A stretch of 64,000 nt of DNA from Streptomyces sp. R302 (GCF_012927245.1 NZ_JABBGE010000010.1:186001-250000); one strand, 5' to 3'; numbered from the stretch's first letter, positions 51,016 to 59,296 are shown. Made by a program: numbers and translations. Notes: generated by a model not told the origin, from the letters alone.

Positions 51016-51840
51016 TCAGTCGTCCCGACGCGCCGTGCCCAGGAACCGGATGTGGGGGCGGCCGTCCGGGTCGGGGTGGGTGACGGCGGCGCGGACCCCG
51101 TAGACGTCCGCGACGAGCCGCTCGGTGAGGACCTCGCGGACCGGCCCGGCCGCCACCACCCGCCCCTCGCGCAGCACCACCAGGTGGTCGCAGTGCATCG
51201 CGGCGAGGTTGAGGTCGTGCAGCGCGACGACGCAGGTCAGCGGCAGGGCCGAGACCAGGGCCAGGAGGTCCAGCTGGTGCTGGATGTCGAGGTGGTTCGT
51301 CGGCTCGTCGAGGAGCAGTTCGCGCGGCTCCTGCGCGAGGGCGCGGGCGATCTGGACGCGCTGGCGCTCGCCGCCGGAGAGGGTCCGCCAGGTGCGGTGG
51401 GCCCGGTCGGTGAGTCCGGTGCGGGCCAGGGCGGACCGTACGGCCTCCTCGTCGGCGGCCGTCGCGGGCGACCAGGCCCGGCGGTGCGGGATGCGGCCGA
51501 GGCGTACGGCGTCGGCCACCGTCAGGTCCACCTGCGTGTCGGCGTGCTGCTCGACGACCGCGACGCGCCGGGCGAGCGCGCGGCGCGGCACGGCGGAGAG
51601 CGGCGCGCCGTCCAGGGTCACGACCCCGGCGTCCGGTGCCAGGACGCCCGCCAGGACGCGCAGGATGGTGGACTTCCCCGAGCCGTTCGGGCCGAGCAGC
51701 CCGGTGAGCGTGCCCGGGCGCGGCGCCAGTGTCACGCCGTCGAGGACCAGGGCGCCCCCGGCCGTCCGGGAGACCCTGTCGGCGCGGAGCCCCGTACCGG
51801 CGTCGACGGGAGGGGTGAGGGCCGGCAGTGTGTCGGTCAT
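51016..51840 (-). CDS. ABC transporter ATPase, BtuD/FecE type
   Basis: This 274-residue ATPase belongs to the iron-siderophore/cobalamin importer class. LLGPNGSGKSTILRVLAG (Walker A), VAVVEQHADTQVDLTVADAV (Q-loop), TLSGGERQRVQIARAL (signature), LLLDEPTNHLDI (Walker B) and VVALHDLNLAA (H-loop) occur in order. It is the last gene of a substrate-binding protein-permease-ATPase operon and overlaps the permease by four bases. Because the operon is preceded by a cobalamin riboswitch, a corrinoid or cobalt chelate is the most likely cargo. Confidence 0.92.
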   Translation of the reverse strand: MTDTLPALTPPVDAGTGLRADRVSRTAGGALVLDGVTLAPRPGTLTGLLGPNGSGKSTILRVLAGVLAPDAGVVTLDGAPLSAVPRRALARRVAVVEQHADTQVDLTVADAVRLGRIPHRRAWSPATAADEEAVRSALARTGLTDRAHRTWRTLSGGERQRVQIARALAQEPRELLLDEPTNHLDIQHQLDLLALVSALPLTCVVALHDLNLAAMHCDHLVVLREGRVVAAGPVREVLTERLVADVYGVRAAVTHPDPDGRPHIRFLGTARRDD

Positions 51841-52934
51841 CGGCTGCTCCGGGTGCGGTACAGGACGACGACGAAGGCGGGGACGCCGATCAGCGACGTC
51901 ACCACGCCGACCGGCACCTCCTGCGGGTCGAGGACCGTACGGGCGAGGGTGTCGGCCCAGACGAGGAAGACGGCGCCGGCGAGCGCCGTCAGCGGCAGCA
52001 GCCGGGCGTGTCCAGGGCCGGTGAGGGCGCGGACCGCGTGCGGCAGGACCAGGCCGACGAAGCCGATCGCGCCCGCCGAGGACACCAGGACGGCGGTCAG
52101 CAGGGCGGTCACGGCGAGGAGGACGAGGCGGGTCCGCGCCACGGACACGCCCAGCGTCGCCGCCGCGTCCTCGCCGAACGCGAAGGCGTCGAGCGTACGG
52201 GCGTGTCCGCCGCACACGAGGAGCGCGCCGGCGAGGACGGCCGCGCACACCGCGACGTCGGTCCAGTCCGCCCCGCTGAGCGAGCCGAGCAGCCAGAAGA
52301 GGACGCCCCGCGTGGTCTCGGCGTCGGCGGCGGTCATCACGACGAAGGAGGTCAGGGCGGAGAAGAGCTGCATCGCCGCGACCCCCGCGAGGACGACGCG
52401 GTCCGTCGACCCGCCGAGGGTGTGGCTCAGCAGCAGGACGAGGGCGAAGGAGCAGACCGCGCCCAGGAAGGCGCCGCCGGTGACGGACACCAGGCCGCCG
52501 CCGGCGCCGAGGACGACGACCGCGACCGCACCGGTCGACGCGCCGGAGGAGACGCCGAGGACGAAGGGGTCGGCGAGCGGATTGCGCAGCAGGGACTGCA
52601 TCACCGCGCCGCAGACGGCGAGCCCGGCCCCGCACACGGCGGCGAGGAGGGTGCGCGGCAGTCGCAGGTCCCAGACGATGCCCTCGCGGATCGCACTCAG
52701 TCCCGACGGCTCCCCGCCGAGGTGGGAGGCGACGACGGACCAGGCGTCGGCGACCCGGATGTCGGCCGGGCCGATGGTGACGGCGAGCGCGACCGAGACG
52801 CAGAGGAGAGCGGCCCCGACGGCCCCGGCGAGCGGCATGAGCGGCGTGCGCGGAGTGAGCGCGCGGGAAGAGCGCGCGGAGGTCGCTTCGCGCGCCCGTG
52901 CCGAGGTCACGTCGCGCACCCGTGCCGAGGTCAC
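51837..52934 (-). CDS. ABC transporter permease, BtuC/FecCD type
   Basis: This 365-residue membrane protein has about ten helices and the FecCD hallmarks LRLPRTLLAAVCGAGLAVCGAVMQSLLRNPLADPF... and AGAIGFVGLVLPHAVRAL. I start at GTG 52934, which overlaps the previous stop (GTGA). The region is a 24-base tandem repeat, so a second in-frame GTG at 52910 is equally placed and the N-terminus reads VTSARVRDVTSARAREATSAR before the first helix. It forms a dimer importing the ligand delivered by the adjacent binding lipoprotein. Confidence 0.9.
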   Translation of the reverse strand: MTSARVRDVTSARAREATSARSSRALTPRTPLMPLAGAVGAALLCVSVALAVTIGPADIRVADAWSVVASHLGGEPSGLSAIREGIVWDLRLPRTLLAAVCGAGLAVCGAVMQSLLRNPLADPFVLGVSSGASTGAVAVVVLGAGGGLVSVTGGAFLGAVCSFALVLLLSHTLGGSTDRVVLAGVAAMQLFSALTSFVVMTAADAETTRGVLFWLLGSLSGADWTDVAVCAAVLAGALLVCGGHARTLDAFAFGEDAAATLGVSVARTRLVLLAVTALLTAVLVSSAGAIGFVGLVLPHAVRALTGPGHARLLPLTALAGAVFLVWADTLARTVLDPQEVPVGVVTSLIGVPAFVVVLYRTRSSR

Positions 52935-53992
52935 TTCGCGAACCCGTGCGCGCGCAGGGCCGCGGCCAGCTGCTCGATGCCCTCCACGGTGCGGATGGTG
53001 GGGTTCATGGCCTGCCCGCTGAGGATCACGTACCGCTTCTTCCGGACCGCCGTCATGTTCCGGGTGACCGGGTGCGACTCCAGGAACTCGATCTTCTTCG
53101 CGGCGCTCTCGGCCGACTGGGCCCTGCGGGTCAGGTCGGCGATCACCAGCACGTCGGGGTCGCGGTCCACCACCGTCTCCCAGTTGATCTGCGGCCACTC
53201 CTCCTTCGTGTCGTCGAAGACGTTCTTCACGCCGAGCGTGCCGCTCATGATCCCCGGCGCGCCGCAGCAGCCGGCCATGTACGGCCCCTGGGAGTCGGAG
53301 AACCAGTACAGGACGGACGCGTCGCCGAAGTCGGCGCCCGCCTTGGCCTTCTCCACCCGGGCGCGGAGCTCCCCGACGAGTTTCTCGCCGCGCTCCGGCA
53401 CCCCGAAGACCCGTGCCAGGTCGCGGACTTCGCCGTACACGACGTCCATGGTGAGCGGCTCGGTGCGCACGCCGTCGCCGTCGCCGCCGTTGTCCTTGCC
53501 GACGCAGTCGGCGGGGGAGAGGTAGGTGGGGACGCCGAGCTTCGTGAACTGCTCGCGGGGCGCCACACCGCCCTTGCCGAGGGTGTAGAGGAACGAGGCG
53601 CTGACGAAGTCGGGTTCGGCGTCGAGCACCTTCTCGAACGACGGGTAGCGCTCGGCGAGCCGGGGCACGGACGCGTTCGCCTTCTCCAGACCCTTGAGCA
53701 CCGGGTCCGTCCAGGTGGCGGTGCCCGCCATCCGGTCGGCGAGGCCGAGGGAGAGCAGGATCTCGGCCGAGCCCTGGTCGAGGGCGACGGCCCGGCGGGG
53801 CGCTGCGGGGACCTCGACCCGCTGTCCGCAGTTGTCGAGGCGGACGGGATACCCGGCGGCGTCCGTCCCCTTCGCTCCGGACGGGCCCGGCGACGCCGTC
53901 CCGCCGGAGCCGCAGCCGGCCACGAGCACGGCACCGGCCACGAGCAGCGCGGCGGAACGGAAGGGGCGAGGGGCAGGGTGTGCGAAGGGCAC
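52931..53992 (-). CDS. Corrinoid-type ABC transporter substrate-binding lipoprotein
   Basis: This 353-residue lipoprotein (lipobox LVAG-C27) is a cluster A-III binding protein of the BtuF/FhuD type: the N-terminal lobe opens VEVPAAPRRAVALDQGSAEILLSLGLADRM and a C-terminal lobe has GTLGVKNVFDDTKEEWPQINWETVVDRDPDVLVIAD. An unusual YMAGCCGAPGIM segment with two adjacent cysteines lies between the lobes. The start is GTG at 53992 with AGAGGA nine bases upstream. A cobalamin riboswitch in the 5' leader suggests a corrinoid or cobalt-chelate ligand. Confidence 0.9.
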   Translation of the reverse strand: MPFAHPAPRPFRSAALLVAGAVLVAGCGSGGTASPGPSGAKGTDAAGYPVRLDNCGQRVEVPAAPRRAVALDQGSAEILLSLGLADRMAGTATWTDPVLKGLEKANASVPRLAERYPSFEKVLDAEPDFVSASFLYTLGKGGVAPREQFTKLGVPTYLSPADCVGKDNGGDGDGVRTEPLTMDVVYGEVRDLARVFGVPERGEKLVGELRARVEKAKAGADFGDASVLYWFSDSQGPYMAGCCGAPGIMSGTLGVKNVFDDTKEEWPQINWETVVDRDPDVLVIADLTRRAQSAESAAKKIEFLESHPVTRNMTAVRKKRYVILSGQAMNPTIRTVEGIEQLAAALRAHGFAK

Positions 53993-54069
53993 GGGGAAGA
54001 GTCCTCTGCGTCACGGCTCATGCGCGGAGCCTGATGTACGGTGCTCCCCGGGCGCCGTACGACCGCCGC

Positions 54070-54235
54070 CCGGGCCGCCAGCAGGTCTTCGGACTCGGGG
54101 TCGTCCGGACGGAACGCCTTCCCAGACCCCGCTCGGGGCCCAGTGGCCGATGTCCCGCCCGTCACCCTCACCGCTGCGCGTCAGCTCCGGATTCCCACCG
54201 GATTCCCTGACCCGTGCGCGTACCGCGTGGATACG
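54070..54235 (-). promoter_or_regulatory. Cobalamin riboswitch upstream of the SBP-permease-ATPase operon
   Basis: On the minus strand the leader contains GTCAGGGAATCCGGTGGGAA with ATCCGGAGCTGACGCGCAGC (G-element, about 54220-54175), GGCCACTGGG with the hairpin CCCCGAGCGGGG (about 54149-54125), GGGAAGGCG, and the B12 box GAGTCCGAAGACCTGCTGGC (54096-54077). These are the conserved aptamer elements in family order. Below it, CCCGGGC/GCCCGGG and GTACGG/CCGTAC inverted repeats (about 54035-54074) could form the expression platform. High adenosylcobalamin should switch the operon off. Confidence 0.93.
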
Positions 54236-54296
54236 TGCAGAGGTACGACTGGCCTCGGCAAATTACCACAGCGGGATCTTGCCCCTTTTCTACGGG

Positions 54297-54680
54297 CTAC
54301 TGGCCGGTGCCGGACGACGCGCCGAGCTCGGCCGGCAGGTCGCGGACGCCGAGGCGCAGGTGCTCGACGTGGTGCAGCGCCTGGTCGAGGAGTTCGGCGA
54401 CGTGGTTGTCGTAGAGGGCGTAGACGATCGAGCGGCCGTGGCGCTCGCCCGTCACCAGTCCGAGGTTGCGCAGCAGGCGCAGTTGGTGGGAGCAGGCGGA
54501 GGGCTCCATGCCGACGGCCGTCGCCAACTCGCCGACCGAGGAGGGCCCTTCGCGCAGGCGCGCCAGGATGTACAGCCGCGAGGGCGTGGCGAGGGCCTGG
54601 AGCGTCGCGGCGACGTCCGTGGCGCCGACCGCGTCGAGGCGTTCGCGGGTGGTGCTGGTGGCAATCGGTCCGTGGCCCAT
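54297..54680 (-). CDS. ArsR/SmtB-family metal sensor (NmtR/CmtR-like)
   Basis: This 127-residue repressor has a winged helix (LATPSRLYILARLREGPSSVGELATAVGMEPSACSHQLRLL RNLG). Its C-terminal helix reads YDNHVAELLDQALHHVEHL, with an Asp-x-His and a His-His-x-x-His set as in the alpha5 metal site of SmtB and the Ni/Co sensor NmtR; no Cys pair for soft metals is seen. It is divergent from the P1B-4 ATPase, and the gap holds an SmtB-type operator. It should release DNA when cobalt (or nickel/zinc) rises. Confidence 0.9.
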   Translation of the reverse strand: MGHGPIATSTTRERLDAVGATDVAATLQALATPSRLYILARLREGPSSVGELATAVGMEPSACSHQLRLLRNLGLVTGERHGRSIVYALYDNHVAELLDQALHHVEHLRLGVRDLPAELGASSGTGQ

Positions 54681-54699
54681 GTGACCATGATACGGAAGA

Positions 54700-54721
54700 C
54701 ACCTGAAGACCTATTCATGTG
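54700..54721. promoter_or_regulatory. SmtB/NmtR-type operator
   Basis: CACCTGAA-GACCTA-TTCATGTG is an imperfect 8-bp dyad (one mismatch) with a 6-base centre. The TGAA-N6-TTCA core matches the sites bound by SmtB-family sensors. It lies between the divergent sensor and P-type ATPase genes, only 20 bases from the sensor start. Confidence 0.75.
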
Positions 54722-54775
54722 TTCCTGTATGGTGGGCGCATCGTCCCACCGGCCCCCGTGAAGGGTTGCTTCGCC

Positions 54776-56821
54776 ATGTCCTCAGTCCTGCGGAGCCCCG
54801 GGCCGCAGACCCCCGTCGCCCCGTCGTCGCACCCGGACCGCGTACCGCCCCGACGGCGCACCCGCGTCCTGGCGCTGCCCGAGGCCCGCTGGGCGCTCGC
54901 GGCCCTGCTGCTGTTCCTTGCCGCCCTCCCGCTGTACCTGCTCGACGCGCCGGCCTGGCTGTGGGGCCCGCTGTTCGCGGCCACGTACGCCACCGGCGGC
55001 TGGGAGCCGGGCTGGGAGGGGCTGAAGGCCCTCGGGGAACGGACCCTGGACGTGGACCTCCTGATGGTGGTCGCCGCGCTCGGCGCCGCCGCCATCGGGC
55101 AGGTCCTCGACGGCGCGCTGCTCATCGTCATCTTCGCGACCTCCGGCGCGCTGGAGGCCGTCGCCACCGCCCGGACCGCCGACTCCGTACGCGGCCTGCT
55201 CGACCTGGCGCCGGAGACGGCGACACGGCTCGCGGACGACGGCACGGAGGAGGTCGTCCCGGCCGGCTCCCTCGCCGTCGGCGACGTCGTCCTCGTCCGG
55301 CCCGGCGAACGGATCGGCGGCGACGGCCGCGTGCTCGACGGCGCGAGCGACGTCGACCAGGCCACCATCACCGGCGAACCGCTGCCCGTGGCCAAACAGC
55401 CGGGCGACGAGGTCTTCGCCGGCACCCTGAACGGCTCCGGTGCCCTGCGCGTACGGGTCGAGCGCGACCCCTCCGAGTCGGTGATCGCCCGGATCGTCGC
55501 GATGGTCGAGGAAGCCGCGGGGACCAAGGCGCCGACCCAGCTCTTCATCGAGAAGGTCGAACAGCGCTACAGCCTCGCCATGGTCGCCGTCACCCTGCTG
55601 ATCTTCACGATCCCGCTGCTCCTGGGCTCCGACCTCCGGTCCACCCTGCTCCGGGCCATGACCTTCATGATCGTGGCCTCCCCGTGCGCCGTCGTCCTCG
55701 CCACCATGCCCCCGCTCCTCTCCGCCATGGCCAACGCCGGCCGCCACGGCGTCCTGGTGAAGTCCGCCGTGGTCATGGAGCGCCTGGGCCAGATCGACGC
55801 GGTGGCCCTCGACAAGACCGGCACCCTCACCGAGGGCACTCCGCACGTCACCGACGTCCACCCCCTGGCCGCCCGGGGTCACGACGTGGACGCCCTCGAC
55901 GCCGACGTCGAAGCCTTCGACGCCGAAGACTTCGACGCCGACGCGCTCCTGCGGTTCGCCGCCGCGGCCGAGTACCCCAGCGAGCACCCCCTCGCCCGCG
56001 CCGTCGTGGAAGCGGCCCGCGCGCGGGGAGTGGAGCCGCCGGCGGCCGAGGACTTCGCCTCCACCCCCGGCACGGGCGTCACCGCCACCGTCGACGGCCG
56101 GACCGTCGCCGTCGGCAGCCCCGCCCGCCTCCTCGGCGACCCCGCGCACCCGGCCGCCGTCCTCGCCGCCGGACTGGAGGCGGAGGGGCGTACCGCCGTC
56201 GTGGTCACCGTCGACGGACGACCGGCCGGTGTCCTCGGGATCGCCGACCGGCTCCGCCCCGGGGCCGCCGCCGCGACCCGCGCCCTCGCCGGACTGACCG
56301 GCCGCGCGCCGGTCCTGGTCACCGGTGACAACCCGCGCGCCGCCGCCCGCCTCGCCGCCGACGTCGGCATCACCGACGTACGGGCCGGGCTGCTGCCCCA
56401 GGACAAGGTCGCCGCCGTCCACGAGCTCCGGGACGCGGGTGCCAAGGTCCTGGTCGTCGGGGACGGCGTCAACGACGCCCCCGCCCTCGCCGCCGCCCAC
56501 ATCGGCGTCGCCATGGGCCGGGCGGGCTCGGACCTCGCCCTGGAGACCGCCGACGCCGTCGTCGTACGTGACGAACTCGCCGCCATCCCCACCGTGGTGA
56601 ACCTGTCCCGCAGGGCCCGCGCGCTCGTGATCCAGAACCTCGTGATCGCGGGAACGTTCATCGCCGTGCTGGCCGTCTGGGACCTCGTCGGTACGCTGCC
56701 CCTGCCCTTGGGCGTCGCCGGCCACGAAGGCTCCACCGTCCTCGTCGGCCTCAACGGCCTGCGCCTGCTCGCCGACGGCGCCTGGCGCCGTTCCCGCCCG
56801 ACCCCCCACCAGGAGACGTGA
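54776..56821 (+). CDS. Cobalt-type P1B-4 heavy-metal efflux ATPase
   Basis: This 681-residue ATPase exports a divalent metal. It has about six membrane helices, with the metal motif SPC (Ser302-Cys304) instead of the CPC of copper/zinc pumps and a HEGS motif (His650) in the last helix. SPC plus HEGG-like is the signature of the P1B-4 (CtpD/CoaT) group, which moves Co(II). ATITGEPLPV, the phosphorylated Asp346 in DKTGT and GDGVNDAPAL complete the catalytic set. No N-terminal metal-binding domain is present. An Asp-rich insert lies in the nucleotide domain. It is controlled by the divergent ArsR sensor. Confidence 0.92.
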   Translation: MSSVLRSPGPQTPVAPSSHPDRVPPRRRTRVLALPEARWALAALLLFLAALPLYLLDAPAWLWGPLFAATYATGGWEPGWEGLKALGERTLDVDLLMVVAALGAAAIGQVLDGALLIVIFATSGALEAVATARTADSVRGLLDLAPETATRLADDGTEEVVPAGSLAVGDVVLVRPGERIGGDGRVLDGASDVDQATITGEPLPVAKQPGDEVFAGTLNGSGALRVRVERDPSESVIARIVAMVEEAAGTKAPTQLFIEKVEQRYSLAMVAVTLLIFTIPLLLGSDLRSTLLRAMTFMIVASPCAVVLATMPPLLSAMANAGRHGVLVKSAVVMERLGQIDAVALDKTGTLTEGTPHVTDVHPLAARGHDVDALDADVEAFDAEDFDADALLRFAAAAEYPSEHPLARAVVEAARARGVEPPAAEDFASTPGTGVTATVDGRTVAVGSPARLLGDPAHPAAVLAAGLEAEGRTAVVVTVDGRPAGVLGIADRLRPGAAAATRALAGLTGRAPVLVTGDNPRAAARLAADVGITDVRAGLLPQDKVAAVHELRDAGAKVLVVGDGVNDAPALAAAHIGVAMGRAGSDLALETADAVVVRDELAAIPTVVNLSRRARALVIQNLVIAGTFIAVLAVWDLVGTLPLPLGVAGHEGSTVLVGLNGLRLLADGAWRRSRPTPHQET

Positions 56822-57240
56822 TGAGCCGCCGCACCGACAAGCGCAGGACAGCCGTCGCCGGCGCGTCCGCCACCTGCACGGTGACCGTGTGCCGCGGCTG
56901 CTGCTGCGGCACGCCCAAGATCCCCGGCGTCGACCACGCGGCCCAGCTCGCCGCCCTGCGCCGCGCCGTGCCGGACGGCGCCCGGGTCCGGGTCACCGGC
57001 TGCCTGGACTCCTGCGAGCGGGCGAACGTCGTCGTCGTCCAGCCCTCCGCCGCCGGACGGGCGGCGGGCGGCCGCCCGGTCTGGCTCGGCCTCGTCAACG
57101 ACCCGGACGCCGCCCAGGACATCGCCGACTGGATAGAGGCCGGCGGCCCCGGCCTCGCCGACCCCCCGGGCGTCCTCGACCTCTACGCCTTCAGCCCGTC
57201 CCGCCGCGTCCGCGCCGAACTCCCCGACGCCGAGGCGTAG
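56821..57240 (+). CDS. Thioredoxin-like (2Fe-2S) ferredoxin
   Basis: This 139-residue protein has a thioredoxin-like ferredoxin fold: CRGCCCG near residue 22 and GCLDSCERAN near residue 60 provide the paired cysteines that bind a 2Fe-2S cluster. The ATG overlaps the ATPase stop (TGATG) and has AGGAG five bases before it. Such ferredoxins often appear beside cobalamin or cobalt genes in actinobacteria, and coupling to the cobalt pump suggests a role in cobalt stress, for instance Fe-S repair. That role is inference. Confidence 0.85.
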   Translation: MSRRTDKRRTAVAGASATCTVTVCRGCCCGTPKIPGVDHAAQLAALRRAVPDGARVRVTGCLDSCERANVVVVQPSAAGRAAGGRPVWLGLVNDPDAAQDIADWIEAGGPGLADPPGVLDLYAFSPSRRVRAELPDAEA

Positions 57241-57270
57241 CGACACGAGCAACGACGCATCGACATAAAT

Positions 57271-57307
57271 AACTGTCGTAATGACATTGCGACAGTTAGA
57301 GTTGTCG
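57271..57307 (+). promoter_or_regulatory. CGACAGTT operator cluster
   Basis: AACTGTCG (57271-57278) and CGACAGTT (57290-57297) form a perfect 8-bp inverted repeat with an 11-base centre. A third related half, AGTTGTCG (57300-57307), ends two bases before the ATG of the next gene, and CGACAT/CGACG halves lie just upstream. Such dense half-sites suggest autoregulation by the HTH-like protein that follows. Confidence 0.5.
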
Positions 57308-57308
57308 T

Positions 57309-57950
57309 ATGAGCGATGCGACAGGGGCGGGCATCCCGACCCCCGACAAGACCGACGACGACTTCTGGGCCGCCTTCGCGAACCTGGTCGAGCCTCCTTG
57401 GAGCGAGCCCACCCAGGACGACGCCTTCACCATGGACGAGCGGGTCCACGAGGCGGTCCGTGCCCTGGCCGAGCGGATCTCGACCCGCCTCCTCGCCTAC
57501 CGCGCCGAGGGCAAGGCGCACGATCCGGTCCTCATGGCCGCGCCCGACGTGCAGCTGGCCGTCCTGCGGTCCCTGTACGAGGCCAAGCGGTCCGTCGACC
57601 GGCTCGCGGAGTCCGCCGCCACCGTGGCGGGCCGCAGCGGGGCCAACTACGCCCAGCTCGGCGCCGCTTGGGGCGGGATCAAGCGCCAGTCCGCCCGTGT
57701 CAAGTGGCCGCACGCCGTGGTCAGGAAGTCCTCCGCCGAGTCCATCCCGCTCCACTACGCGGGCGGCACCGCCGTCGTCCACCACGACCCCGACGCCGAC
57801 GCCTGGTGGTACGCCGCCACCGCCGCGGACCAGGCGGAGGAGGAGTCCCAGCCGGTGCACGGCACCTACGCGGAGGCGATCGCCGGGGCGACCGAGTTCC
57901 TGCTCGCGCACGCCCTTCCCGACGGGGAGCGGCAGGAGCCGCCGGCCTGA
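57309..57950 (+). CDS. HTH-like protein of unknown function
   Basis: I do not recognise a named family for this 213-residue protein. Residues ~88-128 (SVDRLAESAATVAGRSGANYAQLGAAWGGIKRQSARVKWP) have the pattern of the helix-turn-helix found in several streptomycete proteins (SxAExGxALGxxRQxA...RW), so it probably binds DNA. A C-terminal beta-rich domain (LHYAGGTAVVHHDPDADAWWYAA) follows. The start lies right below a set of CGACAGTT sites. It has no signal peptide. An autoregulated small regulator is the best guess. Confidence 0.7.
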   Translation: MSDATGAGIPTPDKTDDDFWAAFANLVEPPWSEPTQDDAFTMDERVHEAVRALAERISTRLLAYRAEGKAHDPVLMAAPDVQLAVLRSLYEAKRSVDRLAESAATVAGRSGANYAQLGAAWGGIKRQSARVKWPHAVVRKSSAESIPLHYAGGTAVVHHDPDADAWWYAATAADQAEEESQPVHGTYAEAIAGATEFLLAHALPDGERQEPPA

Positions 57951-58427
57951 GCCGCGGGCGGCGGGCCTCGGTCGTGCGCGAGGCGCCCCCGTCCGGGCGA
58001 GGGTGACGCCCAGCTCCCGACAGGGCCCTCGACCTCGCCCGAGCGGACCGAGCCGCCCGGCCCGGCGATCGTGGCGACGCCGTGCCGGTGGGCTGGGTGA
58101 CGCCGTCGCGGAAGGGCAGCAAACCGCCGGAGGCGGAGGTGACCCCGGCCGGAAGCCCAGTCCCTGGACGAGCGGGTGTCGGCGCAGCCACCAGGTGAGG
58201 GTCCGGCCGCCGCAGGCCCCGTCGGTGAGCGTGCCGACGGGCGCGGCGGTGAGCGGGTCCGGGCCCGAGCGGGACCCGGTCGCCCGGGCGGTCGACGTCG
58301 GGTCCGAGGATCGGGCCGTTTCCCCGCGGTGCGCCACGTGCGCCGGTCACGACCCGTGATCACGATACGAAGCGGCTGCCGGGCAGGGGTGTTGAGGGAC
58401 CGGGGATACGCGGCGGGCACTCGGAGA
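57951..58427. other. Intergenic region without a supportable gene
   Basis: This 477-base stretch has open frames on both strands but none with a convincing start, codon bias or family motifs. Short stretches of minus-strand frames that continue from one to another (for example LTWWLRRHPLVQGLGFRPG and GLLPFRDGVTQPTG) hint at a decayed gene, but I cannot name it. Confidence 0.4.
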
Positions 58428-58712
58428 TCAGAGGAAGCCACCGTCACCGCCACCGCCCTCGTCCCGGTCCCGGTCCGTACGGCGGCCGCGCTGGGACGGC
58501 GGTGCGGGATAGCGGGACAGCAGGGCGTCGATCTTCGCGAGGGCGGCGGCCGTGGCCATGAGGACGACGGCGGTGGCGGCGAGGCCGATGCCGGGGTGCA
58601 GCCCGCTCGCGTGCAGGATCACGCCGATGCCCAGGCTCGCGGGGACCCCGAGTCCGGCCACGACGACCTGGAGCACCTCCAGCCGTTTCCGGGCGCCCGA
58701 CCGGCCGGCCAT
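58428..58712 (-). CDS. Small membrane protein with two helices
   Basis: This 94-residue protein has two hydrophobic helices (LEVLQVVVAGLGVPASLGIGVI and GIGLAATAVVLMATAAALA) and a basic, Gly-rich cytoplasmic tail. GAAGGGGTACCG precedes the ATG at 58712. I do not recognise the family. It stands divergently from the DUF1876 gene, with about 200 bases between them. Confidence 0.65.
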   Translation of the reverse strand: MAGRSGARKRLEVLQVVVAGLGVPASLGIGVILHASGLHPGIGLAATAVVLMATAAALAKIDALLSRYPAPPSQRGRRTDRDRDEGGGGDGGFL

Positions 58713-58918
58713 AGCGGTACCCCTTCGCCGTGACGTGTCCGTGCTCCGTGCGGGGGGTGGTTCCCGCGCCACCCGTGCGGAACACGCGCCTCCGCGCTCC
58801 GTCGCTCCCCGTGCGCCCCGGCCCCGGCGGGCGGATCCTGGAAGGAGCGGGGGGAGCAGCGCCCCGGGCGCCGCAGGGCGGCCCCGGCGGTGCCGACCGG
58901 CGTGCGAGGAGGCAGACC

Positions 58919-59218
58919 ATGACGCGGAACCTGGAATGGAGGGTCGGCCTGGAGCTGAGCGAGGAGGCGGGCCGCACCGAGGCCGAGGCCCGGCTCGACA
59001 CGGGGACGGCGACCTTCACGGGGCACGGATCGGCCCGTTGCAACCCGACGGACACCGACGTGCCCGTGATCGGCGACGAGCTGGCCGCGAGCCGGGCCAT
59101 GAAGGACCTGGCGGGCAAGCTGATGCGCGAGGCCAACCGCGAGATGGAGGCGGTGGGCGCCGGGACCGTACCGTCGCGCACGGGTCCCGGATACGGCTGG
59201 CCGGAGGCGGTCTCCTGA
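58919..59218 (+). CDS. DUF1876 domain protein
   Basis: This 99-residue protein is a complete DUF1876 member: LEWRVGLELSEEAGRTEAEA, LDTGTATFTGHGSARCNPTD and VPVIGDELAASRAMKDLAGKLM are the conserved segments of this small actinobacterial family, whose fold resembles a dsRNA-binding domain and whose role is unknown. GAGGAGG precedes the ATG. A 10-bp inverted repeat after the gene may end transcription. Confidence 0.9.
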   Translation: MTRNLEWRVGLELSEEAGRTEAEARLDTGTATFTGHGSARCNPTDTDVPVIGDELAASRAMKDLAGKLMREANREMEAVGAGTVPSRTGPGYGWPEAVS

Positions 59219-59258
59219 AGAGCGTGGCGCCCTGAGGAGCCCGCCGCCAGGCGGGCCA

Positions 59259-59296
59259 CGGCCCGGCGTGCGAGCCGCACTGCTCCCGCCGGGCCG
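59259..59296. terminator. Hairpin between the DUF1876 and CBS-BON genes
   Basis: CGGCCCGGCG (59259-59268) and CGCCGGGCCG (59287-59296) form a perfect 10-bp stem with an 18-base loop, 41 bases after the DUF1876 stop and ahead of the convergent CBS gene end. Four CTTCCGCC copies follow at about 59334-59360. Confidence 0.55.
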
